Source: Aquilaria yunnanensis
Taxonomy: Eukaryota; Streptophyta; Magnoliopsida; Malvales; Thymelaeaceae
Direction: 5' to 3'
DNA length: 64,000 nucleotides
Assembly (NCBI GenBank): GCA_039654915.1
Contig: CM077594.1
Span: 12,118,001-12,182,000 of the forward strand
Below the pieces are notes generated by a model that saw only the letters and a list, made by a program, of their open reading frames with translations, ran no database searches and had not been told where the DNA came from. Shown here piece by piece: positions 10,440 through 23,551 of this stretch. Every line of letters starts with the position of its first letter. Positions within the stretch are counted from its first letter, which is position 1. The position numbers and the translations under genes are program-made.

Positions 10440-10930
10440 TGGGTAGCCTCTTCTTCTAAGGGGATGGGAGATGGATATGAAATTGGATAGGGATTTGTTT
10501 AAAGTAATTCCTGTTTGCATTCAATTGTCTAGTCTGAAATCAGAATATTGGAACCCTACAATTATAAGTTGTATTGTCAGTAAGACTAGGCACCCTTTAT
10601 TGGCGAATTCTGCTACAATTCATAAAACTAGATTGTCATTTGCTAGGGTTCTTGTTAATGTGAAAAGGAAAGTCTCTATGGTTGATTATATTATGTTGAA
10701 AACTCCAAATGGGTAGTATAAAGAGCAAAAAGTTAAATATGACTTGTGGCCTAATGATTGTGGCAAGTGTAGGAAATTAGGTCATAAAGAAGAAGAGTGT
10801 ATCCCTGGTATATGGAAGAATAAAAAAGTTGAGGGAACAAGTGATTCTGCAGAGTAAGTTAAAGAGGTTATGTCATTAAAACCTGTTAAATCTATGGTTG
10901 ATAAACCTAGTACTAGTGGCTTGAAGGACC
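10440..10930 (+). pseudogene. LINE ORF1 fragment (DUF4283-like plus CCHC zinc knuckle)
   Basis: The frame begins with a GW-E-like DUF4283 segment and passes a stop at about 10714. It then shows the zinc knuckle CGKCRKLGHKEEEC (C-X2-C-X4-H-X4-C) at about 10758-10800. In plant LINEs this protein binds the element RNA. The upstream part of the domain is missing through 5' truncation. Confidence 0.7.
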
Positions 10931-11154
10931 AAAAAGTTTAACTTGTAAAATAAAAAATAATAATAAAGCCTCTGGCGGCCTTTGAATGCTCAATAGACCA
11001 TGATGATGTTAAGGCACCAAATCATACTAAGAATCTAAAAGATAAGCTTTGTTCTATTAAATGCATTTGAATAGCTTCAGGTGGTGATGCAACCAAAAAT
11101 TATATATGGGTATGAGGGCTCTTCCCTTTTCATACCTACTTAATGTAGTGTTGT

Positions 11155-11900
11155 TGTTAGAATACTGGGGGTCTTAATATGACCCTTAAACAAAAAAAAG
11201 TTAAAAAAATGATTTATAAATATAGTATAAGTCTTTTTGCTTTGTCGAAAACTAGGGTTAAGAGTAAGAAGTTCTCTAGTATTAAGAAGCATATTGCTGA
11301 TGGTTAGAGTTATTTGAATAATTATGTGTTTCCTTTGAATGGTCATATTTCAATTTTATGAGATCCCCATATTCTGGATGTGAAGTTTATTTCTGTTTTT
11401 AACCAAGTTATCCATGATCATGTCTTCCATAAAAGTAAAGATTGACATGCTAGATTATCTGTTATTTATATCTCTAATGATCCTTATGTTAGAAGTGATT
11501 TATGGCATAATCTGGTGCAATATTTTTTGAATATTAATTTACCTTGGCTTGTATGTGGTGATTTTAATGAGATTACTATATCAGATGAGAAATCTTGTAG
11601 TAACGAGCATGTTGGGTGGTCTAATTCTGATCTTCTTGAGTGTTGCAATTCTGTTGGAATCTCAGATGTTCTTTGTATTGGTGATTTCTTCACTTGGTGT
11701 AATAACCAGTCTTTTGACGATAAGATTATGTGCAAATTGGATCATGTTATGGGGAATTGTCATTGGTTTGAAGTGTTCTATTTTATTTCTGTTGAGTTTA
11801 AGAGACACCAATGTTTTGATCACTCTTTTACTAAGATTAACTTTTATTATGATGTGTCTCAAAGAAGATATCCTTTTAAGCATCTTTAAATGTGGTAGAG
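11155..11900 (+). pseudogene. LINE endonuclease domain remnant
   Basis: Near 11158 is NTGGLNMTLKQKKVK, which resembles the start of plant LINE endonucleases (N-RGLN-P-KQ-V). The segment LVCGDFNEI at about 11548-11574 is the conserved GDFN motif of the exonuclease-endonuclease-phosphatase fold, followed by FTWCNN and KLDHVMGN, where plant LINEs usually have TW and LDR. Stops at about 11305, 11359 and 11444 inactivate it. The family nicks target DNA to prime reverse transcription. Confidence 0.75.
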
Positions 11901-11949
11901 GCACCCATCTTATGATCAAATTGTTAGTGATATTTAGTCTTCTAATAGT

Positions 11950-13450
11950 ATGATATGTTCTGGTGACATTTGGAGTAAAGTGTTGCTAAAACTTGACTCT
12001 CTTAAGAAGGCTTTTCATAAGTTAAATAGTGAGTTTAATTCAGATATCTCTAGAAGAGTTGTTGCAAAAGAGAAGGATTTAGAAACCATTTATGCTCAGA
12101 TGAATCAAAATATGGGGAATAGAATGTTGTATGTTGAGTGGCATAGACTCAAGATGGAAGTGTTTGAGCTGAAAAGAGCTAAAGAGGAGTTCTATTCTTA
12201 AAAAAGAGCAGTTGATTGGATTAAGCATGGGGATGGAAATACAAAGTTCTTTCATTTCAAGATGAAGGAGAGACATGGTAAATATGCTATTTTTTGTTTA
12301 TTTGCAAGAGATGGGAGGAAGCTATCCTCTCATAATGAGATTAAAAATGAGTTCTTAAATTTTTTGTTTAATCTTCTAGGTACTTCTGATCCTATTTTTT
12401 ATGCCAATAATCCTAATATTGTTTTAAATGATCCTAGGGTTTCTGACATGCATAGGACTTGCTTGGAGATATAGGTTTTTACTCAAGAGATCTTGGATAC
12501 TGTGAAAGAGGTCCATGCAACCAAAGCCCCTAGTCTTGATTGTTTTTCTACTGGCTTCTTCCTTTATAGTTAAGAGGTGATTAAAAAGGATATTTTTACT
12601 ACCATTTTGGAGTTCTTCTTTTCAGCCTTTATTCCTACTGCCTTTTTAGCCACAACTATCCATTTGATCCCTAAAATGTCTCATCCTTCTTTAGCCTTTG
12701 GCTTTAGGGTTATCTCATGCTACATAGTTCTTTATCAGTTCATTTCTAAGATCTTGGCAAACAGGTTTATGAATGTATTACCTGATATTATTAGTCCTAG
12801 TTCATGGGCCCTTGTTAAGAAAATATTAATCGTTAATAATATCATGATCTGTCAAGAATTAAGGAGGGGCTATAATAGGCATAATATAAAGCCTCAGATA
12901 TGTATAAAGATAGATCTTAGAAAGGCTTATGATATGTTTAATTGAGATTTTCTGAAAAATTTAACACTAATGCTTAATTTCCTTGAAAAGTGAGTTAAGT
13001 GGGCTACATGCTATGTGAGATCTCCCTACTTCTTCATTGTTTTAAATGGGTTCTCATGTGGTTTCTTTAAGGGTCAAATAGGTGTTAGGCAAGGGGACCC
13101 CATTTCCCCCTTGCTATTTGGCCTTGCTATGGAGTATCTGTCTCAAGCCTTAGTGAAAATGTATGATGAAGGTTATATTAAGTATCACCTAAGTGTAAAA
13201 GAGTTCAGCTCTTTCACCTTATGTTTGCTGATGATGTCATGATTTTTTCCCGTGGAGATATTAACTTTGCTTTGGTGATTAAGCAGTGTCTAAATGTGTT
13301 TTCTGGTACTTCTGGCCTTACTATTAATTTTGAGAAGAATCAGGTTATTTTTTGTGGCCTTAATGTGGATTCGGAGATGATATCATTTCTATTTTGCATT
13401 TGTCCAAAGGTAGGCTTCCTATAAAATATTTAGGAGTTCCTTTGGTTGAT
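11950..13450 (+). pseudogene. LINE reverse transcriptase remnant
   Basis: Recognisable pieces in order: a linker with KHGDGNTKFFH (about 12226-12258), the KAPSLDCF block (about 12520), an RT palm segment with KIDLRKAYDMFN (about 12908-12943), GVRQGDPISPLLF (about 13081-13119) and the catalytic FADDVMIF (13224-13247). The FADD segment is in a different frame from the QGDP segment, so a frameshift lies between about 13200 and 13240. Further stops lie at about 12201, 12472 and 12571. The catalytic Asp pair is still encoded, but the gene cannot be read through. Confidence 0.8.
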
Positions 13451-14039
13451 AGATGCTTGTAAGTAACTCACTATAAGCTCCTCAATGAGAAAATTTTGCA
13501 AAATTTCAATAATTGGGCTACTAAGTATCTGTCTTATGATGGTAGACTGTAGCTTATTAAGCCTGTTATTTTTAATATTCAGGCTTATTCATCTGCTTTC
13601 TTCACTATCCTTAAAACCGCTTTAAAATATATTTAGCAAAAGTGTAGGGTTTATCTATGGACTAGTTTTATTTCTGGCCGTAGATTCCCTATTACCTAGA
13701 AATTTATTTGTGTGCCTATGGATCAAGGGGGCCCAGGTACATTTAATCTCTTTACTTGGAATGATGCTGCTAATGGAAAAAAGCTTTAGAGACTTTCGAA
13801 TAATAAAAAAGTCTCTAGGTTAAATGGGTGCATGAATATTATATTAGATATTAGAATATCTAGGTGATGAGGCCCGGAAATGACTCTGGAAATGACTCAT
13901 CTGTCTATTAGAAACATATTTTAAGAGCTAGAGAGTTATTTGCTGATTTTATTCATGATCAAGTTTGGGGTTGTGTTCAAAATGAAAGTTTTGTGATGAA
14001 ATTGGCCTACCTACAAATGGTTGAAATCTTTGATAAGCT

Positions 14040-14640
14040 AAATTGGTATAAGTTGGTTTGGCAGTATGTTCCAAAGTATTCTGTCATTTGTTGGTTTGCA
14101 ATATGAAATAAACTTCCTTCTTTTGACCGCCTTAAGGAGTTTGTGCAATTGCCTTTTTTTGTGTGCCCTATGTGCTTGAATATGTCTGAATCTCGTAATC
14201 ATCTTTTTGTCATCTGTGAGCATTTTGTGCTGGTTTGGAGAGGGACTCTGTGTAAGGTAAAAATGAAGGATGCCCCCATCAGTAGGATCATTTTTGTTCC
14301 TAGGGACAGTAAGGCTAAAATAAGAAATGCTTGTTTCGCTGGTCTTGTCTACTTCATCTGGTAGAAAAGGAATAAGAGGATTCACCACAAAGGATGTAGG
14401 GGTTTGAAAGAGATAATCCAGATTATTATTGGCACTGTGCAGCATAGATTTGGTTTTCATGTTTATGATATTTTTGGTTAGCATATATAGCCTGATTATG
14501 CTGTAAAGCCAAGCTTTAAGTTTTTTTCCTTTTGTTTTGGATCGGGTTTTACCAGTTTTTTGCTGTAGACCCTTAGTCTTGTATGTAAGTGCTATTGGCC
14601 TATTTTGGTGGAATGAAAGCTGCACTAACCAAGGTGTTTC
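14040..14640 (+). pseudogene. LINE C-terminal zinc-binding domain and 3' end
   Basis: The frame 14143-14364 carries CPMCLNMSESRNHLFVICEH, a C-X2-C...H...C zf-RVT-like motif. The sequence then reaches a non-coding 3' end and an A-rich tail. The long minus-strand frame over this region (14625-14038) is a shadow. Confidence 0.7.
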
Positions 14641-14662
14641 TTAAAAAAAATAAAAAAATAAA

Positions 14663-16869
14663 TTTACCAGTAAATTTATTTTATATTAATCTCACTTGTA
14701 AATATATATATATATATATATTTCAAAAATGAAAAATAAATTTAGATATGAAACGTTCATTTTTTTTTTCCATTGTGAAAGATAGACTTGATTTACACTC
14801 GGTTTTTAATATTTTTAAGTATGATGTGATGCTTTACTAGTCTATGAAAATTAAAAATTAACACACACACACACACACACACACATATGAACTTTAAAAA
14901 TAATGTAAGTTAGATTAATCATATTTTTTTGAGTCATCTTAACTTAAGTTATATTAATTCAAAGTAATTTTGAATTTTTAAATCATTTGAAAGATAATAC
15001 TGTAATCCATGGAATAATTCTTTTTATAGATTAATTGATCTTTTTATTAATTTTTCAGGTTGGGTGAGTAAAAAGTTCATAAAAAATTGATCAGATCATG
15101 AAAAAATGTCTTCAGTAGATTATTATCTCAATATGTTGTATTATTTTTTCAAATGATATTAATATTGGATAAAAAAGAGTAAAAATAAGAATAATTTATT
15201 TTAGATTAATCTAACTTAAGTTAAAATAAATGGATCGATATATTTTTAGTATCTTTTTTTTCAGAAAAAACCCACATTAGACAAGAATGACAAAGTGGGA
15301 TTAAAAGGAAAAAATGACTTATCTTTTTCGTTTGTTATTCAGAAAAAAAAAAAGCTAAAAGAGGAAAAGTAAAGTAGAGAAGAACGTCTAAGCAATGGAG
15401 TGTATCATGGAAACCCCATTTGCACGGACATCAACAATCGTGTATTAGGTGAATTGATCCATAATTATGCGCATCTTTTGTGTCAATGTTAGTGGAGCTA
15501 GATGAAGAATGAGAGAACCATTAAGACAGCAACAGTTTAAGTAATCAGTGAGAAGAGTCACAACTTGTTTTATTTGAATAAGAAACAAAAGAAGAAAAAA
15601 AAGAATATCATATCATATAAGCAGACAAAATATTGTTATTGGTTATTGTTTTAATTCATTTATATGATATTAAACCGATGGTGTAAATTAAAAATGAGCA
15701 AAAAATATTTATTATTTTTATAACAATTTAAACTAGTTTTGTATTACGATAGAAAATTCCTACTGTTTGCAATGCAATAAAGCTTAAGATCACTAAACAA
15801 AAATATGAACAAATATCTCAAGCTTGACTTGAGTTTAGTTTAATTTAAAATTCATTTGTCTCGTTTAAATTGTTATAAAGTTAAGCTTGAATGAAATTTC
15901 AAAACCCATATACAATTTAGATAAATCTTCAAGTTAAGCTCGTTCATGAGTCATTTATATTATTTTTAATTTAAATATAAATAAAATATTAAACTCGATT
16001 ACTATTTCATGCTGAACATCATCAAGATACTACTTTGAGTTCTAGAGATCATTTATGTAGTTATTTTCTCTGATCAATTCATTATCGCTGACTAATTTTC
16101 TATCAACCTATGTGCCAAGTTGACCCGGCATCTAAAGCTTGAGGATTGGTAAAAAATGAATTTTAGTTGTGTGTTGAAATTGAACCCAGTTTGTGGGCCT
16201 CTGGATTAATTAGGATATGACTTTCTATGCCCCTCACTACATACTATTCTTTCCTCTTCATCTTGTGTTTTTTTATTTTTTCTTAAAAACAGTAGGGTTA
16301 AAAATATATTCTAGACCACCATTTCATAATGATTTGTTAACTAATCTCTTAAAGATTGAATATCTAAAGGAAACCTTAAACGTTATTAGTGTGTTTATTT
16401 AAAGCCCAAAAATATCAATACCTAAAAAATAGCCCAAATAAATTGGTCTTGGACATTTCTCTTGGCATCAATTGTGGTCTCATACTTAATGCTTCCATAT
16501 TTTGTCTTCAAAAGAATCAAAACAGCTAGGTTTAAGTATTTAAATGTAGTAATTCTTATTAATTTTGGCTTATCATCATGCTAAATATCCTCTAAACTTC
16601 CAACTTGTATCTACTTCAGCCCTTACATTTTAATTTATATGCTTTTAGAATTGGTTGTACTATCTATTTCTCTTAATATCATAACGGACTTTTTAATAAA
16701 TTGCACGGTGGAAAACCTAGTTCGTTCATCAAATAGGTGAGAGCTCGTGTTTTCCTTATACCTGTTTTATTTATCTCTCTATCTCTCAACTCCCTATAAT
16801 TCATTGATATTAAGGTTGTATTTGGATGCAAAAAAATTTCCTGGTAAAAGTATGAGCTCATAACTAATT
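14663..16869. other. AT-rich intergenic DNA with microsatellites, no gene seen
   Basis: Contains (TA)n near 14704-14722, (CA)n near 14862-14885 and a poly(T) tract near 14761. Short recurring motifs such as AGATTAATC and AACTTAAGTTA appear at about 14900-14960 and 15200-15235; similar ones flank the LINE on its left (about 10380-10430). No coding frame has any family resemblance. Confidence 0.5.
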
Positions 16870-17200
16870 TTAAAGATGTAGGAAAATATTGTTTCTTAAG
16901 CTTTTGGAACATGAATTATTAACACCAGCAATGACCTTAGCACTATCAAACTCAAGCTTAACCCATCTGACTCTAAGCCGAATTGCTTTCCTTAGCCCTC
17001 CTCTGACTGCCAAAGCTTCTACCACAAGAGAAGAACTACCTTGGAGCCACTGACCTCCTAGTATTACAAGATCACCCTCTTCATTTCTGAGAACAATACC
17101 AATGCCTGCCTGATGTAAGCTACTTTCCCAAGCATCATCAACATTAATCGTCACCACATCTTTGTTTGGTTTTTTACTTCACAGTCTGTCACACAATAGA
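16870..17200 (-). pseudogene. LINE-type RNase H-like (RVT_3) fragment
   Basis: The 95-codon minus-strand frame (17157-16870) has the order typical of the plant RVT_3/RNase H-like domain: INVDDAW (first catalytic Asp), AGIGIVLRNEEGDLV, VVEALAVRGGLRKA (Glu) and LEFDSAKVI (Asp). It stops before the last conserved segment. The region upstream on the same strand (about 17160-17400) is broken by stops. Such domains occur at the 3' end of some plant LINEs. I read it as an orphan fragment, not a host gene, though a degenerated host RNase H-like gene is possible. Confidence 0.6.
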
Positions 17201-18305
17201 AGCCCTAGGAGCCCTAGGGGGGACATTCTCCCAAAATTCAGATATTGTAGCACAAATTCTCTTCTCAATCTATTAGGACTAAGCATATGGCGTTGGAACA
17301 CCCCTCAATCGCAAGCCAACCGAATGAGCCATCAAGTAAATCTTATCTTCAACAGTAAAATTTCTTGATCAACATGGTTACCATCTCAATTCTATGCGAT
17401 GTCAAACAACCAAACATCAAATGTCCTAACCATTGCCTTGTCCATCTTATAATCTAAGCAGGCAAATCAAACTGTAGTAGTGCATTCACAGAGAAAAAGA
17501 GTGTGCTCAATTTGTGTTTTCCATTTTAACGTAAGAGTTTTTTGAAGTTTAAAGAAAAAAAATTTTAACATTCTGAGCTATGTATCTAAATTTTTATAAA
17601 AGAAAATTTGGAAAAAAATAGGGAAACTTTCTCATGTTCACTCCCTTGTGTGTGTGTGCATAGAGTTCACATAAACATTCTTACAAGTTTATGTAAGGTA
17701 AAGAATATACTATAGCATAGAAAAAGAAAAATGTCTGTTTTCTTAATATTTAAAAAATACCTAAACCAATTTTGAATAATATTGGATGAAAAAGTGAGGG
17801 TCACAAACTGACTTTTTCCTTTAGTGCTTTTTTACGACTTTTCTTAAGTCGTAAGAACCACTTCCGTGTATATGATTCTTGTTTATGATAGCATATGAAG
17901 TGATGGTCGTCCGCTACTAAAAGAAATAAATGAAATGAAAGATAATGGCACCACGAGTCAGATACTAATCGCACATGTTAGGCTCAGATAAGTTCGAGTT
18001 GTGTGTGTGGCCAGATATGTTTCACAGGTCCGTTTAACTCGAGGAAAAGTCAAACTGTTACCGTCAGACCTAGCAAGGGACCTTTTGTTCGCATAGCTGT
18101 CCAAATCCAATAATTTAAATTTGACCGTTCTTCCTGGTAATCAGTGGTGTCCTAAAAGCAAATAAATTAAAAAAACAATGTTCTCGACTTTGACTAAGGA
18201 ATAATTTCTAGGATGAATTATAGGTTATAGCTTTCTCCTTGAGCTTTAGTACTAATAACAATTTTGACTCCTGGGTTTGGAAACTTAGAAATATAAAATT
18301 AGAAC
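17201..18305. other. Intergenic DNA, no gene seen
   Basis: AT-rich with a short (GT)n run near 17648. No frame, RNA gene or terminal repeat can be supported. Confidence 0.5.
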
Positions 18306-18712
18306 TCCAAGCTCCAAATTTCTAAAATTTGTTCCATTTTTTCACTTAACTTTTATCTAGAAAAAATTTCCTTGAACTAATTTTGAAATACAAAAATACA
18401 CTTAATTAACTAACTAGTTTTATGATCAAATTTTAAATTCATTTCTTATTCAATATATAGAAGAGCATATAAAATAAATCTTTCCCACCACATTCTATAT
18501 TTTTCACTTACATTTTTAAAGAAACTAATGCCATAATTTATTATTTGATTATTATGATATTTGTACACCATTATTTATTGTCTTTCTAATTAACAAACAA
18601 AAAGTTTTAAGTGGTTGATAATTATTTTTCTGTATCTCAAATATTGTAAAAAAAATTATAAAAAATTTAATTATTACTCTAATGATGCATAATTGCCATT
18701 TATTATTATCAG
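18306..18712 (+). repeat. Dispersed repeat, copy 2 (first copy at 3486-3800)
   Basis: Same-orientation copy of the 3.5-kb repeat. It is longer by about 70 bases in the middle (around 18421-18485) and has many substitutions, so the two copies separated long ago. Confidence 0.75.
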
Positions 18713-21700
18713 GGTAAATTGCACCAAAGTCCATAATCTTCATTTCTTGTTACAAATCTATCCCAAACATAATTTTTTTGTGATTGATGACCCCAATTTC
18801 ATTTGACAATTGTAAACTGGCTCTTTTGTTTTATTTAACCAAATTTTTAAAAATTTTGTCACTAATATACACTTTGCTAATTTCTTTTCAAATTTAGCTA
18901 TTATTTTTTTATTTAGATAAAATCTCTATATGTTTAACCTATATGAGCTAAAATTTTATTGAAATTCCCATTATACCTTTTTTTTTTTTAGTTTGTATAT
19001 ATAAGATTTTTTTTGCTCATCTTCATCTGGTAAGTTTAAATTTGAATTAAAATTTTAATAGTTGATTATTATTACTCATGCTCATATTCATTTTCTTTAT
19101 TTATAAAGAATATTGGATCTTTATCAACTCATTACACCGTCTATGAAAGTAATTTTATCCATCATTTTGCATGATCAAGTTTGACCTCTATCACTTTGGC
19201 CATATGCATGTTTGATGAATTCAAGTAAAGAAGCTTTAATAAAAATATAGTATATGATGGAAATACCCTAATTATTGTAGTCTAACTGAGTAGCATGTTA
19301 TATTTTTCTCCATAAATGATACAATTACTTCCACTTTTTGAATAATACTTATATAATAATCAAATTGATATAATTTTTTGAAACTTAATTTAATCTAGAA
19401 TCCTGTAGCAACACTGGATATGTAAACTAGTTGATAATAACAACAATAACACAAACTCATATCTCATCTTTCACCTTCAACATCTCCACAAGCTTTCAAA
19501 AATTAAAAAAAAGAATTGGATATTTATCCTCCCCCCCAAATAAAAAAAAAAAGAAGAAGAAGAAACCCAAGAACAGCTTTCTTTGAAATCCAAAAATAAG
19601 TCAGCAAATCCATTGGATAAACCTTCCAACTATGAAAACAAGCCGTGGAGAAATTTGAAACTCATTTTCTCATAAATCTTAAAATATTTGAACTCCAAAA
19701 AAAGTCACATAAACTCACGAAAAACACCATTAAATTACCTTGTTTTTCCCACAAATCTATAGAAAATTCACGTTTTTTAGGCATAATAATGATCAGTTTT
19801 GGGTGAATGTGGCAGCGAGCTCCTGGAGCTAGGGTACAAAAGATTTAAAAAGGGGTTTAATGATGAAGTAGTTAGAAACCATTAACGAGGCTGTTAAAAA
19901 TAAAGGAAAACGATGCCGTTTCCAAGAGTTAGTTTCAAACGGCTTGAAACCATTAGAATATGATTAATTTAAAAAAAAGTATAAATTACTATAACTAAAC
20001 ATAATTAGTACCTAATCCAAATTAATTAAAATTATAAAATTTGAAATAAATTTTTAAAAGAAATTACAACACGAGATTGTAAGAAATTTACTTGAAAATT
20101 GTCACTTTTTAGTAGTGCTTGTAAATATCCTAGGCATTGTGTTCTTTTTTGTTTTTTTGTTTTTTGTTTTTTCTATAATAGCTCTCATGTTACTTTCATA
20201 CATATCTGTTATTTGATATATATATGTGTGTGTGTGTGTGATTTTAGGGAAGCACATTTAGACACATTTGCACCTGCTTTTAGGATGAATGGTTGAAATC
20301 GTACATTCAATTAAATATATCAATAACCATTTTCTGATTTAATTTCTACACATGTCATTCCAAATGATCTGTACATATCCATTACCTTTTTTGTACATTA
20401 ATTTTACACATATTTGTTATCTAATTTGTACGCATCTATATTTTTTTTATAGGAAAATCTTTGAGTTCACAAAATATAGATAGATATAATGGGTATACTA
20501 TATTTTTGCATTAAATAATATATGTACACACAATTCTTTTCACTTTAAATAACATATTATTCAATGTATTATTTTCATTTTTTCTAATTTTTCATCTAGA
20601 ACTAATGTCATTTTATAGCTAATTCTATATCCATATAATATTCACTTTGATAAAATATTTTTAAAAATAATTAAATTCTTATGAATTTATTTCTGTACAT
20701 AGGGTAATATAAGAAAAATAAGTAAAAAAATACTTATTTAAAATAAAAAAAATTAGATTTTTTAAAGTGTAAAGTTTCAAAATCATATATAAGTTGAGTA
20801 AATAATCAATCGCAGGAAAACAACAAAAAATCTAAACCAAACTTTATCCAAAAAATAGGAAGAAAGAAAAAAAAAGGAAGAAACCTCAGAATAAAGACAA
20901 AACAGGGTCACAACCATTTCATGGGGAACAAGGTACATATGGATTAAGTAGGCAATTGTTTGCGCTTTGCTGCGAATGTGGCTTAGTGTTCCTTTCATAT
21001 AAAAGTGTGGTTATGGATGTTACTTAATAATAAATGTTGGTCGAGAAGGAGGAATAATACATCAGAAAAAAAAATAAACAAAAACAAATAATAAAATAAA
21101 ATAAAACATTACGTAAATTTAGTATAATTTTTTTAATACTTACCATAAACGAATATTATCCCTAAATATGGAACATATTCATGACACATATACCTTAGGA
21201 AAAGCAATGAGAATAAGAAAAGAGCATCCATGATAATGATGATTCAAGCCTAATAGTTATGTCTCTATGGAATAAGAATTTGCTACCTAATCTCTTTTGT
21301 TTCTCATAATACACAGTTGATGGTTTACATCCTATATAATTCACACACGGAGAGTTTCAATTGACGCCAGATAAATTTATGAAGGCATTGATCTAAATTA
21401 CTCTAATAAAGATGTGTCTGACATCTCATCACTCCCAAAAGTTTTCTCTATTACAAAAACATTTACACCAAATCACACAACAGCAACATAATAAAAGAGA
21501 AGCAACTATGAACATATCCTTCTATATCTAATACTAATCCCCTGCAACTCTAACACTAAGAGGGACGGAAAAGAAAAACAACCCTAAAGGTGGTGAGTTT
21601 TAATAGGAGTAATATTGCAACAATTGAAGTATACATGACTTAACTGGAAAATTAGCACAAATGGAAGGTTCTCGACAAATTAATCTAACTTTCTAAAGGT

Positions 21701-21863
21701 AGATGTCTTCACTGTACTGTAGGTCCAAATGTAAACCTCCAGACAACAAGCACTACTCCACCATAGCTACAAAAGATGGAGGACCAACATTGTCATTAAC
21801 CTATCAGCAAAGGGACAGATGTCGCACCCTTCTTCTCCTCTTCCGCTTTAATGTTTGTATAAT
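18713..21863. other. AT-rich intergenic DNA, no gene seen
   Basis: Contains poly(N) tracts and a (GT)n run at 20223-20240. Segments such as GGTAAATTGCACCAAAGTCC near 18715 look like the ends of common plant repeats, but no partner end was found. No coding frame can be supported. Bases 20917-20950 resemble 22050-22085 (TCATGGGRARCAA... then CATATGGATT or CACATGGATT). Confidence 0.45.
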
Positions 21864-22260
21864 GAGTTATCGTTCAAGATATTAAGAATCCTTAGCCATT
21901 GAGCCTTGGCTCTAAACAATTCAATAAAAAAAAAAAAAGCAAAATGGGAGTTCTTACGCCCACCAACCTTAGGGGTGGAATCGGGTTTTTTATAAAAGGG
22001 GAAAAATGTTTTTTTTAAACTATAGTTCTTATAAAAAATTTAATAGGAATGGAATCATCTCATGGGAAGCAACGTACACATGGATTGATGAGTTATCATT
22101 CAAGATATTAAGAATCCTTAGCCATTGAGCCTTGACTCTAAACAATTCGATAAAACAAACACAAAATGAAAGTTTTTACGCCCACCTTACCAGGTGAGAC
22201 TAGGTTTTATAAACGAGGGAAAAAGATATTTTTTTAAACTATAATTTTTATAAAAAAAAT
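21864..22260 (+). repeat. Imperfect tandem duplication, period about 226 bp
   Basis: The unit starting GAGTTATCGTTCAAGATATT at 21864 recurs at 22090. It shares TAAGAATCCTTAGCCATTGA, a CTCTAAACAATTC block, TTTTACGCCCACC-like sequence and AAACTATARTT near the end. The second copy is cut short near 22260. It is non-coding; origin unknown. Confidence 0.8.
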
Positions 22261-23147
22261 TAACTGGTTTTAAGAAGTAATCAGAATACAATTATTTTTA
22301 AATTTTAAAGATATATTTGTATATTTTACTAGTTTTGATAGTCATGGACCCTGGTAGCCCCCTCTAATTGCCCCCTATTATGTTGCTTCAATTTGTTAAT
22401 CCTCAAACTGTTTTATTGCGTACTAGAATCTTTAGATTCACGATTAAGCTTCCATTGTCCCAATCGGTGAGCTTTTCAAATCACAAGAAATCATGTCGAT
22501 GTTGCACTATTAACAACCTAATTACTTGAAATTGGGCCAAATTCAGCCACCTGCCCAAAACCTTATTGGACAAAGCAATGAAAGAACTCCTAGTCTTAGA
22601 CACTCAACCCGCGATTAAGTATTCCGCAACAAAGGCCTTAGCATACCGATCGACACAAAATCCTGATCCAAAATATACCGTGAATTAACTACCAAGAAAG
22701 AAAGTGAAAGACTAAATTTGGGCTTTAGCGAAAACGTGTCTGCTTTTTAGTAACCATGACTACAACCCAAAACGCTATCCTCGTGGTGGTGCCTTGGGGG
22801 CAAGGAGGACACAAGTGCATGCAACCTGTTAAAATCCTCTCTCCTACTTGAATGGCATAAATGAATGTTTAATGTAACTCAATATCCTCTAGATTTCAAA
22901 AAACATACAAGTGACCTTTTTATAATATCATAAATATCCTCTATTAAATATACTTCTAAGCTACTTCTGAGTATTGAAAAGAAATTCAAAATTCTACTTA
23001 AACACTGAAAAGCTGAAGTTTAATTTTGTTTTGCTGATAATTTGAAAAAACAAATTTTAGTGTTTATTTTTACATATAATGATTATTTACTGAAATCGTA
23101 CACTAACTAGAATTCTACATTTTAAGAAATTTGAAAAGTGGTTTTTA
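22261..23147. other. Intergenic DNA left of retrotransposon A, no gene seen
   Basis: Less AT-rich between 22380 and 22850 than its surroundings, but no frame longer than a few dozen codons and no family resemblance on either strand. It ends at the GGTAT target duplication of element A. Confidence 0.45.
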
Positions 23148-23152
23148 GGTAT

Positions 23153-23551
23153 TGAGAGTCAAAGTGGGGGTTGTATGGACTAGATGAGACTAGTCTAGGA
23201 GATTTGGAGTTGGTGAATCGAAGATCCTACAGCCAAAGATACCGTTAGAGCTCTAGGATGTTTGTGGGAAACCCTCCGACGATTATGTCAATTCACAATA
23301 GGAAGGTGGAAATAGTGAAAAGCAAGCTGAAAATCTCGTACCTTAGGATTGGGAAGAAGGGCTTGCTTATATAGTTGGGGGAGGATCCAGGAGAATCGCA
23401 TCTAGATGGAATTATCCTATAATTGGGGGATTCTGTTTCCATCTTTGTTGGGTTTCCTCTCATATTCATTTTGAACCGGGCTTCTTGTTATTGCCTCTAT
23501 TAAATATGAACTTTGCTCGATGTGAGTTGTGCATAAGCCCACATGGTACCA
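23153..23551 (-). repeat. Element A 3' LTR
   Basis: This 399-bp LTR is clearly but imperfectly similar to 33592-33995; for example, both share GCCAAAGATACCG and CTTGCTTATATAG. The ends (plus strand TG...CA) match a typical LTR. The G-box seen in the 5' LTR has decayed here to CGCATC. Confidence 0.85.

Larger units (their letters stand above)
10440..14662 (+). mobile_element. Degenerate 5'-truncated L1-type LINE
   Basis: Remnants run in the order expected of plant L1-like LINEs: ORF1 with a DUF4283-like segment and zinc knuckle, apurinic-type endonuclease, reverse transcriptase with an FADD motif, then a zf-RVT-like domain, ending in an A-rich tail (14642-14662). The start falls in the middle of the ORF1 domain, so the 5' end is missing, as is usual for LINE insertions. 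Many stops and frameshifts show that it is dead. Target duplication was not resolved. Confidence 0.85.

Noticed and set aside
14038..14625. 195-codon minus-strand frame
   Set aside because: It lies antisense to the LINE zinc-finger region, has no recognisable domain, and the sense strand has clear LINE motifs.
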